64,000 bases of DNA. Source: Epiperipatus broadwayi (Eukaryota; Onychophora; Udeonychophora; Euonychophora; Peripatidae). Below are positions 21,771 through 32,879 of this stretch, piece by piece (position 1 is the first letter of the stretch; every line of letters begins with the position of its first letter). The stretch is from NCBI GenBank assembly GCA_028023455.1, contig JAQFVV010000207.1, positions 402,208-466,207 on the forward strand. The letters are read 5' to 3'. The notes under the pieces were generated by a model. That model worked only from the letters and a program-made list of their open reading frames with translations, made no database searches and was not told the origin of the DNA. A program made the position numbers and the translations under genes.

Positions 21771-22319
21771 TATATATATTGTAATGACATAAAAATAAAT
21801 TAATCAACTATTTCTAGAAAATCTGTAATGGAATAAAACTGAATATACCCTAATTAATTTCCAAATAGTCCATCATGTATAATTACTTATTTTGTAGTAG
21901 TATAACATAGCTATATACTTCAATTAATAATTTGATTATACTCTAATTGAAAGACCAAATGGTATTCGCATGAAATATTAATAAATTAATATTTAAAGAA
22001 TATATATTATAAAAGTAATACAGTTGGGCGGATATTTATTAGTTGAAAATAAATAAATATAGTAACTTAATCATTAATGTTTATCCAGACATTAGTTTAA
22101 CTTTGTAATCAATAAAATGTAAATAAGAAAACTATTAAAGTATGGTAATAAATTATTAAAATATATAAATGTTTACTTATACTTTGATTAGCTAAATATT
22201 TAATATAAAAATAGAATGAAGTAAAGACTTTTTAAATTCATACCAAAGTATAATGTGATTAATAAACTAGGAAATATTATGAAATTCAAATTTAATTAAG
22301 AAAATAAAATTTATTATCA

Positions 22320-22645
22320 TATCTATATACTTAACTGAATTATATATAACTCAAAAAATAGACAACTGGCAATTTAATCTAATATCATCAAATCAATTTT
22401 TGTTCACAAATGAATCTTCTCAAGATGCCATTTTTAAAATTAATCACGTGACAATAAATATTCTACAGCTTTATACATTCTCTAGTGATCATCACTAGAA
22501 ATAAACCCATAAAAAAAAAATATATTATTTTTATACATTTACACATATGTATATGTCCATTTATACATTTTCTTATTCATCTTTTTCTTTCTTATAACTA
22601 CTATCTATCATCAAAAAATAACTCCCCTCTTATACTATCAATATA
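22320..22645 (+). repeat. Dispersed repeat R, copy 1
   Basis: About 325 bp are collinear with the reverse complement of 26100-26440. Shared landmarks include tagacaactgg, ccatttttaaaattaatca-like, gaaataaacccat and ctactatctatcatcaa. It ends at a (TA)n run in both copies, which suggests a retroposed or microsatellite-targeted repeat. No coding potential is supported. Confidence 0.7.
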
Positions 22646-22870
22646 TATATATATATTGTGCCGGTCAAAATCTGTTTATCCATCTAACATGAGCTGAAAC
22701 TCACAAAATGTACTTCAAACCCAGTCAAGCCCAAGATTTAGGTCAGGGACCAGCCTGAATTCGAACCCACTCTCTAATCCCCAGATCAAACACCTAATGA
22801 ATAATATAATAGTGATGGTACATGAGAGTTAATTTTAATCTGGCCAACTAGCAAAGCTGAGCAAAACAAT
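22641..22870 (-). repeat. Possible tRNA-headed SINE with (TA)n tail
   Basis: On the minus strand, gggttcgaattcagg matches an RNA polymerase III B box. It is preceded by a tRNA-like stretch with a weak A box. The element then runs about 100 bp to a (TA)n tail at 22642-22659. Its sequence is distinct from the other tRNA-like elements here. Confidence 0.4.
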
Positions 22871-22879
22871 GAGACATCT

Positions 22880-23600
22880 ATTAACTATGATTATATTAAA
22901 ATATACATAAGCATTGTTGTAATATGTGGAAGTGGAGGAAAAGGAATTCGAACTTCTCAAATAAGTTAGACAATAAAATATAGTTTAATATAATGAAAAA
23001 TTATTTATATACATTTATAAATTAAATACATTAGTATGTGTGTGAATGAGCAAGCAGTAGATGATTACATAGTGTCATTCACACTATTATTTCTCATATG
23101 CTCTTTCTTAGCTAAATAATATATTACAAATAAACATACATCTTTGGTGGGTCTAATATTAAGATTCCAATCAGTTATTTGAAGTTACATAAAATTGCTA
23201 TTAATCCTTTGGGTTATGGTTCTGAAACGTGGTGACTAACATATGATTTAGGGAGCATTCTGAGATTCATTACAGATATAAATACAAACTATTTTCATGC
23301 CATTGAGGTCATGAAAATAAACAAAATACATTTGAAAACATTATATTTGAAACTATGACCAAATATTTAATGAAAAATTATTTTAACGATAGTAAAACGA
23401 ACACTTTATTTTCCTCAAGGCATATAGGTACTCTTAAATATAGATATAAGTTATGATGGTGAGATTGTTTGATAAGATTGAAATAACATTAGTAATTAAT
23501 CTAATAAAATAGAAATAATTGGAATTTATATATATCTTTTAAGCAAAGCTTAATTTTAATATTAGAGCATTAAAACTGGGTCATATACGAGAAGTTTGCG
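22880..23600. other. Interval without recognised gene
   Basis: AT-rich sequence with no supported coding frame or RNA gene. A gaattcgaactt motif near 22945 recalls an antisense B box but has no matching A box. Confidence 0.5.
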
Positions 23601-23658
23601 GTGCTGACATTATAACCAAGAAATAATAGGAAAAGTTGTGCTTCTGGATGAAAGATGA

Positions 23659-23841
23659 AGTGGATGGGCATGGTGGGTGCCATACTTAGGGATCACCACC
23701 AGAGGCCTTTTGATATGAAGAAATGGATGGGCATAGCATGTGCCAGACTTAGGGGTCACTGCCAGTGGCCTTTTTATATGAAGAAAGAATATGCATAGCA
23801 TGTGCCAAACTTACAGGATCACCACCAGAGGCATTTGATAT
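23659..23841 (+). repeat. Minisatellite, three units of about 63 bp
   Basis: Three tandem units share gatgggcatrgyrtGTGCCA-like, acttaggg.tcac and ccagaggcctttt.gatatg segments. They are diverged by roughly 10-20%, and the last unit is incomplete. The open frame on the minus strand simply translates the units into repeated HIKRPL...TPKSGT blocks. Confidence 0.85.
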
Positions 23842-23845
23842 GGAA

Positions 23846-23952
23846 TAAATGTGGTTCCAGATAGCTCAACTATCTATGGAACGAGAAGAAATCTATGGGT
23901 TCAAACTTGTCGCAACCCCCAGATTAGAAGCACATAATATATATATACGAAG
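23846..23952 (+). repeat. Possible tRNA-headed SINE with (TA)n tail
   Basis: The stretch has an A-box-like gatagctcaactatct, a B-box-like gggttcaaacttgtc about 45 bases later, then a short body and an (AT)n tail. It is very short, about 100 bp. It could also be a decayed tRNA pseudogene. Confidence 0.4.
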
Positions 23953-25034
23953 ATAGGCTAAATGACAAAAACACCATACGAATGATAAATGTCACTAACA
24001 ACATTGAAAAGTTTTACTGCTTTAAAAATAAATGACCCTTGTTTGAATACTATAATACGCCATGCAATTATAATATATATAGAGAGATTTACATTTCATT
24101 TACTTAAAAGATACTTGAAGATTTTATATAGCAAAAGAAACATTAAGATTTAGATTTCAAATTAATAAAATATACGTTAAGATTTGATTTAGTAAAAGAA
24201 ACATTAAGATTTTCCCCCATCCCTTTTTCTGCTAGTTAAAATAAATCGATCTCACCTTCATTGATTTTACAATAACTGAAATATTTAAATACAAGATTTG
24301 AAATTTTAAGAGTATGGAAAATATAAGAAGACTGGAAGTTATAGAAAATAATTAATGGGTCACTCTTTCAGAATTGAATAAAAACAAAACATTTTAAAAG
24401 ATTTCAAAGCGTTAATTAGCTTGAGTTCTGGATTTACACCGGTAGAAAATCCAGAGTTAAACAAATCAATTTTTATATTAAAAACGAACCTAAAATGTTG
24501 ATTCATAAAACAATCTGGCGAACGTATTAATTTATAATGCATTACATATATATTTTAAAGGGGACATTAATAACCTTTGCATGAAGGTTTAGTTAAAAAA
24601 AATGACAGAAAAGATTTTAAAAATTAAGCTCACCAGGTTGTGAGATTGACATTTTAATAATAAGCAAGCAGATATATAAATCAAATAATAAATACATATA
24701 AATAAATGACCACACCAAGTTAAAGAAAGTTAAGAGCACATGAGAGAGAATTAAATTTATATAAATTATTTAAGAGCAAATTACATGTTATTTATATAAA
24801 AAAAAATATTAATTTAAAAGATACAAAATTGAACAATACATTAGAATCTTGATAGCAGAATTTGAGATTAGTGAGGCTAGATTCATTTTCAAATAGTAGC
24901 ATAAAAGTTACCTTGCAATTTTAAGAGTCCAATTTAATACAGCACATGCACGGCAATTGAAATGCAAGTTCTTCGGTGGCAGAAAACTTCTATTAGCATT
25001 CTAAAGTTCTTTTTTAGACCTTTCTTCATTTCAG

Positions 25035-25071
25035 GGCAGCAGGATATTATGGTAGTGGCAGAGGCCGCTGA
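25035..25071 (+). CDS. Candidate terminal exon encoding a Gly/Tyr/Arg-rich C-terminus
   Basis: A strong acceptor-like site (long pyrimidine tract then CAG at 25032-25034) is followed, with a one-base phase, by codons for AAGYYGSGRGR and a TGA. Such RG/GY-rich tails are common at the end of hnRNP-type RNA-binding proteins. The following 150 bases are more complex than the local background and could be a 3' UTR. No upstream exon of such a gene is recognisable in the window. The peptide is short enough for this to be chance or a fragment. Confidence 0.25.
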
Positions 25072-25608
25072 AGAGTGGTGGATTTACTGCTACATCATTT
25101 TTAACTTTCACCGTGATGTTAACAATCATTTCACTAGAGTAGCTAAGCTAAACTGTTCTCCAAAATTCAGTCATTTTATACTTTTTCTTTTATCAGTTGT
25201 TTTTGAAAGATGCAATTGTTAGATAACTTCCAAAATAAATTCAAATCTATTTCCTGATTAGAAATAGATTTGACAACATGTTTTCAAAAAAAGAAAATCT
25301 TTAATCTACTTAATCCCATTTATTTTAAGTAAAACTTTAATTAAAAAAATACATCCTTTAATTATTTTTGGACAATTAACAACAGTCACATCTTCCATAT
25401 TGGATTTTATAAAAATATATAGTTTAATAGAAAAACAAGCAATTTAAAAAGAAAAAGCTAAAAATGACATATAATAAATATTTAAAAACATCAATATTTT
25501 GTTAGTAAGTTTTGCTCATATGTATATATTTGAGCCGCATCTATAATACTTTAATAAAAAAAGAACTAATAATTAATAAAAAGAATTAATAATAATTTTA
25601 AAACATTA

Positions 25609-25735
25609 AACATCACATGATCACCATCTCATACTAGCACATAATTGTTGTAAACAAAGGCAAAACTCTTTTCTCCATACAGTAGTGCCACCCTGTGCTA
25701 CTACTGTATGGAGAAAAGAGTTTTGTCTTTTTAAT
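25609..25735 (+). repeat. Foldback family E, terminal fragment with hairpin
   Basis: Bases 25615-25660 match the end of the unit at 41360-41378 plus 43433-43461 (catgatcaccatctc...actagcacataattg). They continue directly into a sequence equal to the start of the unit at 40945-40985 (ggcaaaactc...catacagtagtgccacc). This is an end-to-start junction. The start segment then folds back as a perfect 26-bp hairpin (25661-25686 with 25700-25725). Confidence 0.8.
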
Positions 25736-25796
25736 TTTAAAACATGTTATTGAAACATTAAATTTTATAATTTAGGTGCGCATCTCAAATATATAC

Positions 25797-25925
25797 ATAA
25801 TATATATATATATATACACGACAAAAGGAGCGGGATGGGAAATAGGGATTTAAACACAGGTTAGTAGGTAGAAACATGAAGCACAATCTTAAGCTAAGAT
25901 TGACTGTTTCATTATAGATATATAT
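25797..25925 (-). repeat. Possible tRNA-headed SINE with (TA)n tail
   Basis: On the minus strand, ttagcttaagattgtgctt resembles an A box and acaggttta-to-aatccc a degenerate B box. A 40-bp body ends in (TA)n at 25797-25815. Confidence 0.35.
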
Positions 25926-26100
25926 ATTACAGCTTCTTATTTTCTAACATTGATAATTTTCCTCCCAATTTTATCAAACCATTGACCATATTTACATACA
26001 TCCATGATATATTCTATTATTCATTCTCTTATTAATATGGCCAATGGTTTGATAAAATTGGAAGGGAAATTATCAATATTATAAAATAAGAAGTTTTAAT
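25925..26100. repeat. Short foldback (MITE-like) element
   Basis: Arms of about 58 bp (25932-25990 and 26035-26093) are nearly perfect inverted copies with a 45-bp loop. Landmarks are attttatcaaaccattg and its complement caatggtttgataaaat. TA-rich sequence flanks both ends. It abuts repeat R copy 2. Confidence 0.85.
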
Positions 26101-26445
26101 ATATATGAATATATATGCATTCATAATATAAAAGAGGAATTATTTGTTGATGATAGATAGTAGGTATAAAAAAGAGAAGGCTGAATGAGAAACTGTATAA
26201 TGGATGTAAACATATGTGTAAATTTTTAAAAATAATATTTTTTTCCATGGGTTTATTTCGAGTGAAGACCACTAGAGAGTGTATACAGTGTAGAAAGTTT
26301 ATTATCACATGATTAATTTTAAAAATGACATCTTGTGAAGGTTCACTTAAGAACGATAATCGATTTGATGATATTAAATTAAATTGTATACAAACCAGTT
26401 GTCTATTACTTTGAGTCATGTATAATTCAATTGTTTTATAAGTTT
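26100..26445 (-). repeat. Dispersed repeat R, copy 2
   Basis: This is the inverted counterpart of 22320-22645, about 80-85% similar by eye over 300 bp. The apparent open frame on the minus strand is not matched by a conserved frame in copy 1, so I do not treat it as coding. Confidence 0.7.
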
Positions 26446-26561
26446 TTGACAACATTATGGTTATATAAGTTACTGGAAAATGACTGTAAGAAATTATATA
26501 TACATATTATAATAAAAATAATATATAAATTGATAAATGGATAAAATAATATTTTTAGAAT

Positions 26562-27455
26562 ATTAAACAATGAGCATTGCCAATTGCTCAACAAGCTTTG
26601 TGATAAATGCTTAGACAGAGAAAGCATTTAAAATATTTCTGTCAGGAAATCCTCTCTAACCTCTAACCATGTTTTTATACTTTGGCACTCCTCAGAGAGG
26701 CAATAGGGTAGCTTCAGACACTAGATCTAAAAATACCAACCCAAAGTCAGCATTTATCCAAAAGTTATCTATTGAATTGAAAATCTGAAATTTTCAGACA
26801 TCTACATGTCTTCAAACCCAGATATCCAACTCAAATATCTATATGGGGCTGACGTATCTTCAGCCAAACCCTATATTAGTAGTCTTAGCAATATAACATC
26901 GCATAAGACTTAAACCAATGACTATAAATAGTCAAATAAAAAATTGAATCATAGATCACATGACCCCATTCTCCTAAGCTTGTATTGTGATCTATGACTA
27001 TTTTTTATTTGACTATTTATAGTCCCTGCTTCAAGTTTTATGTGATGTTATATTGCTAAGACTACTAATATATGGTTTGGCTGAAGATTTCTCAGCCCTG
27101 TATAGCTATTTGAGTTGAATAGATGGGTGTGAAGACATATAGGTGTCTGAAAATTTCAGATTTTCCACTCAATAGATAACTTTTAGATCAATTCTGGCTT
27201 TGGATTGGTATTTTTAGATCTAGTGTCTGAAGCTATCCTAGAGCCTCTCTGAAGAGTGATGAAGCATGAAATCATGGTCAGAGGTTAGGGGGGTTTCCTG
27301 ACAGAGATATTTTAAATGCTTTCTCTGGCTAAGCATTTATCACAAAGCTTGTTGAGCAATTGACAATGCTCATTGTTTATATCTTACAAGCTTAAGAGAA
27401 TGGGGTCAAGTGATCTATGACTCTATTTTTTATTTGACTATTGATTAGAATATTA
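26562..27455. repeat. Foldback family E, inverted dimer with arms of about 410 bp
   Basis: The left arm (26562-26970) and right arm (26976-27383) are inverted copies along their full length. They include the family landmarks gcttcagacactagatct, acatgtcttcaaaccca-like and atctatatggggctga. The centre is a tight hairpin with arm sequence gactataaatagtcaaataa. Beyond the right arm, 27384-27455 repeats the inverted end of the unit (aagcttaagagaatgggg). On the minus strand this makes an end-to-start tandem junction followed by one complete unit. Confidence 0.9.
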
Positions 27456-27459
27456 TATT

Positions 27460-28760
27460 ATAACTTAATTATAAATAATATAAAAGTATGTATTGTCAAA
27501 ATTTCTAACTTATGTATCTATGAAATGATACAAAAAAAAAAATTAAGCATTAATAAACCAGAAAAATATATTTATCTGTTTACGCAATAATAAATAAGCC
27601 TTTAAAATATATTTTTTAAAAATGTCTGTTTAATTTGTTTCTTACTCTTTTTACAACCATAAATGGAAGATGACCAATTTAATTACAAACTTATATTTCA
27701 CAAATGTACGTGAATTATATATTATTATAATTGTTACTGATTTATACCTTTCTAAAATATATTGCTTTACAAATCTATATAAAAATAATGAAACAAACAA
27801 AACATACCTTAAAATGTTAATAAAGATATTTAAAATTTTATTTTTAAAATTACCTAATTTTGGTTTTGGTTACCTTATTTATGTAATATAAACAAACACA
27901 CACATTCTACATTAAACAAATATATAAAAACTATAATAAAATCACACGACCTAGTATATTTTCCATAGATCATTGGATATCCCGTTCACAAATTATTTCA
28001 TTAAAACACATTTATTAATACAAACACAATAGCAATAAAATAATATATTATAGCAAATTATAGTTCACAAGTTCTGAGACTTCTTAGTACTCCTGAGGAA
28101 ATCCTTTAAACAAATATATCTGAAGTTCATCTAAGTTCCAAAAAAACATTGTTCAAAAATAGAACTTCATTCAATTAATGAAGTAAGCATTTTAAATTAA
28201 TATATCCATAGCAAATTCTTATAATATTAAATTTTGTATTTGTATATGAAAATGAACAAACTTTTAATCTTTTCTTTATATCCGTTTTACTTATTTATGG
28301 CAAACACATATTTTGTATCATTGGAAACATTTGTTATTTCTTTGAACTGTAATATTTTATACTTTGAGACAATTTTATTCCAAGGTGTTTCAAGATCTCT
28401 TTAAAAACAATGCGTTTTAGAGCAAACTTTTTTTTATTTAGCCATCCGTTATTATATTACAAATTAATTAGCAATTTATATATAAAACCCATTGAATTTT
28501 TGCTAACTAAAGAGGCAGACCAAAAAAAGGAGGTTGAACTAAAAACATGGGCTTTTTATACATCTTTGTTAATGATGAAGTATTGAGATCATTATTTTGG
28601 ATAATGTTCCATAGTTTCATTTACTTCTACAGTCATTATTGTGAAGAGGCAAAATTTAACTTGATAAAGAGTTCTTCTAAATACAGCAACAGCATTTTAT
28701 GAACTCTTTTAACTTTTAAATAAATAGTGTTTTTCTGAAAGTTTGTAATGATGGTGTTTA
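27460..28760. other. Interval without recognised gene
   Basis: Extremely AT-rich. The only longer frame (27670-27891) is a low-complexity Ile/Leu/Tyr/Asn translation of AT-rich DNA and is not supported as a gene. Confidence 0.55.
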
Positions 28761-28765
28761 GTTGT

Positions 28766-29282
28766 ATTTTTATATTGGACTATTTCCATCAACTAATATG
28801 AGTATTCAACTTTAGAAAAATTTACCTTTGTTTAAGTATTCCAAATGCATTCAACTGTTTTAGCATATCAAACAGGTTAATATATGCACAATGTTTCAAA
28901 AGATATTATTGTTCTTTCTTCTTCAGGTGTTGCTCACCTGACCAGTGACAGTACTAGCATGGGAATAGAACCTGTACCTTTAGATTCCTGAATATGAAAT
29001 TTTAAAGTAACACTCTGCTCAGTTGGTTAGAGCATTACCTTAAAATTCAATACTCAAGAAGCCAAGAGTCCAGGTTCAATTCCCATGCTAGTACTGTCAC
29101 TGATCAGGTGAGCAACACCTGAAGAAGAGATAAAAATAATACCTCTTGTAATGTTGTGCATATACTAACCTGTTTGATGTGCTATAACAGTTGAATATAT
29201 TTGAAATATTTAAATAAAGTCAAATTTTTCTAAAGGCATTCAATACTCACATTAGATGATGGAAATAGTCCAAACAATAAAT
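28766..29282. repeat. Foldback element with tRNA-like core, copy 1 (family V)
   Basis: Arms of about 215 bp are imperfect inverted copies. Outer landmarks are ttggactatttccatc and gatggaaatagtccaa. Inner landmarks are cttcaggtgttgctcacctg and its complement. The unique centre carries a tRNA-like head whose B box lies in the right arm, so its antisense copy is in the left arm. This is best explained as a tRNA-headed SINE copied together with an inverted partial copy. A related element is at 46063-46620. Confidence 0.85.
29014..29090 (+). other. tRNA-like RNA polymerase III promoter (SINE head)
   Basis: tgctcagttggttagagc (from 29016) matches the A box and D-stem region of a tRNA, and ggttcaattcc (29073-29083) matches the B box. 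A clean acceptor stem and a normal T-arm spacing cannot be formed. It is therefore a tRNA-derived repeat head, not a functional tRNA gene. Confidence 0.65.
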
Positions 29283-29889
29283 ACAGTTTAAATAAATAGT
29301 TTGTAAATAATAAGAAAAAAATTATACAACAATTTTGCAATTTAAAATACATTTTTTAAAATCATAATATGAATAAAAATATATATTTTAATTATCTCCT
29401 GAATCGATTATATATATATTTAAATAAGTGTCATTTAAAATTGTTTTAACTGTATAAACAAAAATGCATGACACTGCAGATACACACATAATTTACTGTT
29501 TGTTTATTTATGTTTATGTGTTACTTGTTTAATGTATGCAATAAAGTAAAATATTAATAAATAAAATATTCATAAATCAATCTACCTCTACTATTTTAAC
29601 CTATCCAATCTTTTTAATAATAAAATATTAACTTTTTTACAATATATGATTTAATGTAGTATTTGTTAAGAAAATTAAAATTAAAAAAATATGAATATCA
29701 CATCATTTCATATTATGCTGTATTATCAATAACTATTTATCAAGAATATAAATCATTTTCTCCTTCAAAACAATTGAAAAATAAATAAACCAGTAAAAAC
29801 ATTTTTTTAGGAACATAATTATTTCAAGTTTAAATCTAAACTAAGATGATACAATATATATATAAATCCTTTTTTAAATGTAAATATCA

Positions 29890-30085
29890 AAAAGACACAG
29901 CTTGATGTATATAAAATTCAAACACAATAATGCATAAAAAGTCAAAAAATGTTAGAATGGTCCATCTAATCTTTAAGCTTTTGGTGATTATAAACTTTCA
30001 TTTATTAATGTTGCTTGGAAATAAAAAATGAAAATTATATATTAGTCCGATTGAAATATGACAGAAATAATTCAGAAATTACAAT
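29890..30085 (+). repeat. Dispersed repeat T, partial copy
   Basis: The segment shares tgattataaacttt, aaaaatgaaaattatatatt and atagagtatagaaata-type landmarks, in order, with 17560-17710. Confidence 0.6.
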
Positions 30086-30523
30086 TATCCAAATAGAGTA
30101 TAGAAATAAAACCCCGTTTTAAATATTAAATATATAAACTTAATTACAATGTCAAATCATCTCCTCCCCAAACAGTAGATTTTTTCAGCAATGCTATCTT
30201 GTGAATGAAGATAAAATCTGAATTTTAAATAGTATAACCAAGAGATAACTCAATGATTGTATGCTAGAATGTTGTTAAATATATTGGATTAATAACTTAT
30301 TCAAACAAGGAATATGGAAATTTTAAATTAATAATGATCTTAAAATTGATCATAAATAAACATGTTTAATTTCTGTATATAAAAAAAGACTAATATATTA
30401 GTCATTTTAAATTTTGTGATCTTACAAACATAAATATATAAGAAATAAAATCAGTGTATATCATTAGCTGAAAATTCAAATATAAAATGTCAATTAACCC
30501 CCTAATTTTTTTGTATATCTATA

Positions 30524-32668
30524 TTGTAACGAGCACAGACATCGTTACATTGTTTTTTATTACTAAACATAAAGTTAAAAAAAAAAGTTCGCATTTAAAA
30601 ACTTTTTTTTTTTTTGTTAGACATAAAAATTGAAAATCTTAAACTCGTATATACATATAAAATCGCGCAGATGAAAAATTATTAAAATAAAACTTTATTA
30701 AAGAAAAAGTATTTTAAAACTAAATCTTAAAAAGATTTAGAGATAAAAATATATCTTTAATTTTGGAAAACACATTAAGTAATCAGAAAATGGAAATAAT
30801 TATTTTAATTAGTAAACTAGCCTTGGGCATTTATATGTATAAACAGCGGTCAGATAGGAGAGAAAAACAATGGAATCGGACCTCAGCGAAAGGACCATAC
30901 ATCGATGACATAATGTCAATTCAATCCACAAAATTAATATAAAAGGACAAGTTTGAAAATTATTGATGGATGATTACTGAGAGAGGACAGATATGTGTTA
31001 GTGCAGAAGTGAAGGAGAAGGGATTGAAAAGACGCACTCTTCAATCCCTTCAGATTTGCTAAGAAAGAAAGAGAAATGAACTATTGTTTTTCTACATTGA
31101 GGACCAGTTAAAGCAAAAACCTCCAGATGGATAAATAAATTGGCCAACAGAATACCAATCTTAGGATGGCATGGGAATTCACATTCATGGCAAGCAATGG
31201 ATAAAGATGAACTGTTTTAAACCATAAGAACTTTATAAATAATGAACATTAAATTAAAACTTTCCATATTTAAGTGATTGCAATATTATCCTATCTGACC
31301 AACTTAATTTATTAATAATGTTATTTGATATATTTCTTTTTTTATATATATTTAAAATCATTTCCATTTATTTTTTTTTTTTTTGTTCTTTTAAGTTTTT
31401 ATTGGGATTTCTGTTTTTTCATTAGATTAAACTATATAAATGTTAAACTTAAGTCGGGCATGAATGGCTATATAGATTTGTAAAGCTATATTAGGGGAGG
31501 GTAATCTTAGGTTATTTGTTTCGTAGTTAGATTGGGTCAATGGATTGGATATATTGGTGTAATTGGTAGATGTAGTACAGATTCGCTATGGGCAGAATTG
31601 CTTCATATGTTGCACTCTCCCATTTTGCCTATGGAAGGAATTATAAGACGCAGAACACAGTTCCTTTCTATGGAGTTCTTTTTTTATTGCTCTTCTTCGC
31701 AGATAGATGTAATATTCCTATCTGATGAGAGGCAATTTCTTCTCTTAACTTTTTGGTGCTGCTGTATTTCATATTACATTGAATGCATCAATATATCAGA
31801 TGAATTGACACCAGTTTGGCTGCGAATTTTTAGCCTAAGGTTAAATAGGGATGGAATGTTTTATTTTCAAATGCAAATCTATGTAGTCTATTCATACTCA
31901 ACACTAAATAAAAATGCATTAAATTTAAGTTGGGTATAGACACTAGCATGGGTTTGTTACTGGTTTATTATGTTTTTGGTTTTCATATTTGATCAAAATA
32001 TATAGACATTCGATAAATAATGATACCTTATGGTGAGTATCTAAAATGTATTTATTCGGATGTCTTTTAAGTTATTGTGTCACTGCGGTGTCTTATGATG
32101 AACACCCTGGGGTTTCTTGTATTCCCTATGCAATTGATGGTATCAATAATTTTGTATTTTGATCATTTATGTTTATTTTGAAATGTTTTTGATCGTGAAA
32201 TCTATGTAACCGATCTATACTCAACATTATAAAACAAGCTTTCATAAATTTATCTGTTTGAACTTAATTAAAATGTAAACTTATAATAGTATAACAATTA
32301 AAATGTAAATTAAAATCTAAAGTAAAGTTAAAAATTTAAGTTAAAGTAAAAAATGTAAACTGATTCTAAAATAATTTTAAATATTATATATATGTGCATA
32401 AATAAATGTTTGTATGTTAATTACTGGCAGTGGTTTATTTTATTTATCTTTTTAATATTGAAATATAATTAGATAAGATATTATATTATTAAATCTCTGC
32501 TATTCCACTGAGCTAGTGACATGGGCTAATGACCGGAATCAAAATAAAATAAAAAAAAATTTTTTTGACTTACGTATCTGCCTACTTTATAAATTTTTCT
32601 AGGTTCAAATGCCTAGATGGCGCCCTGTAGTGCAGATGCGTTAAGTGCCTTTCTCCAGATCATTACAA
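30524..32668 (+). mobile_element. TA-flanked non-autonomous DNA transposon, copy 1 (2,145 bp)
   Basis: This segment is similar end to end to the reverse complement of 41379-43430. Its ends form a short terminal inverted repeat (ttgtaacgag at the left, ttgtaatgat at the right when reversed), and TA flanks each side. The left end carries a second, subterminal inverted copy (catcgttac), making a small palindrome. Shared internal landmarks include gggagggtaatcttagg, ccactgagctagtgac and ggttcaaatgcctagatgg. No frame is conserved between the copies, so it probably relies on a transposase supplied elsewhere. A TA duplication fits Tc1/mariner-like and several other superfamilies. Confidence 0.85.
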
Positions 32669-32879
32669 TATAAAACATCTTTGTTTATGAAAAATCAAGC
32701 TCTATGTTTGAGTAAGTCTTTATTTCATTATACTTATCAATTTTGCAGCCTATGATCAAGACGTTACCACTTGATCATGCTTTTTGAAATTCAGACTTTA
32801 TTCTCAACATAGCTTTGCTATAAACTTAACATGTATATTTGAATTTATATTTAGTGATATGCATTGGGCCTATAAATTT

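Noticed and set aside
23659-23841. CRISPR-like array
   Set aside because: Three diverged head-to-tail units without unique spacers, in a clearly eukaryotic repeat landscape; this is a minisatellite.
26562-27455. Hammerhead-type self-cleaving ribozyme in the foldback family
   Set aside because: I looked for the C-U-G-A-N-G-A and G-A-A-A core near the unit junctions. I found only partial resemblances (for example ctgaagat), not a complete core, so I do not claim one.
29014-29090. A functional tRNA gene
   Set aside because: A and B boxes are present, but a normal acceptor stem cannot be paired and the spacing is too long; it lies in a repeated foldback element.
31532-31939. A 135-codon frame inside the 2.1-kb TA-flanked element
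   Set aside because: The second copy of the element is similar in sequence here but does not keep the frame, so there is no sign of coding constraint.
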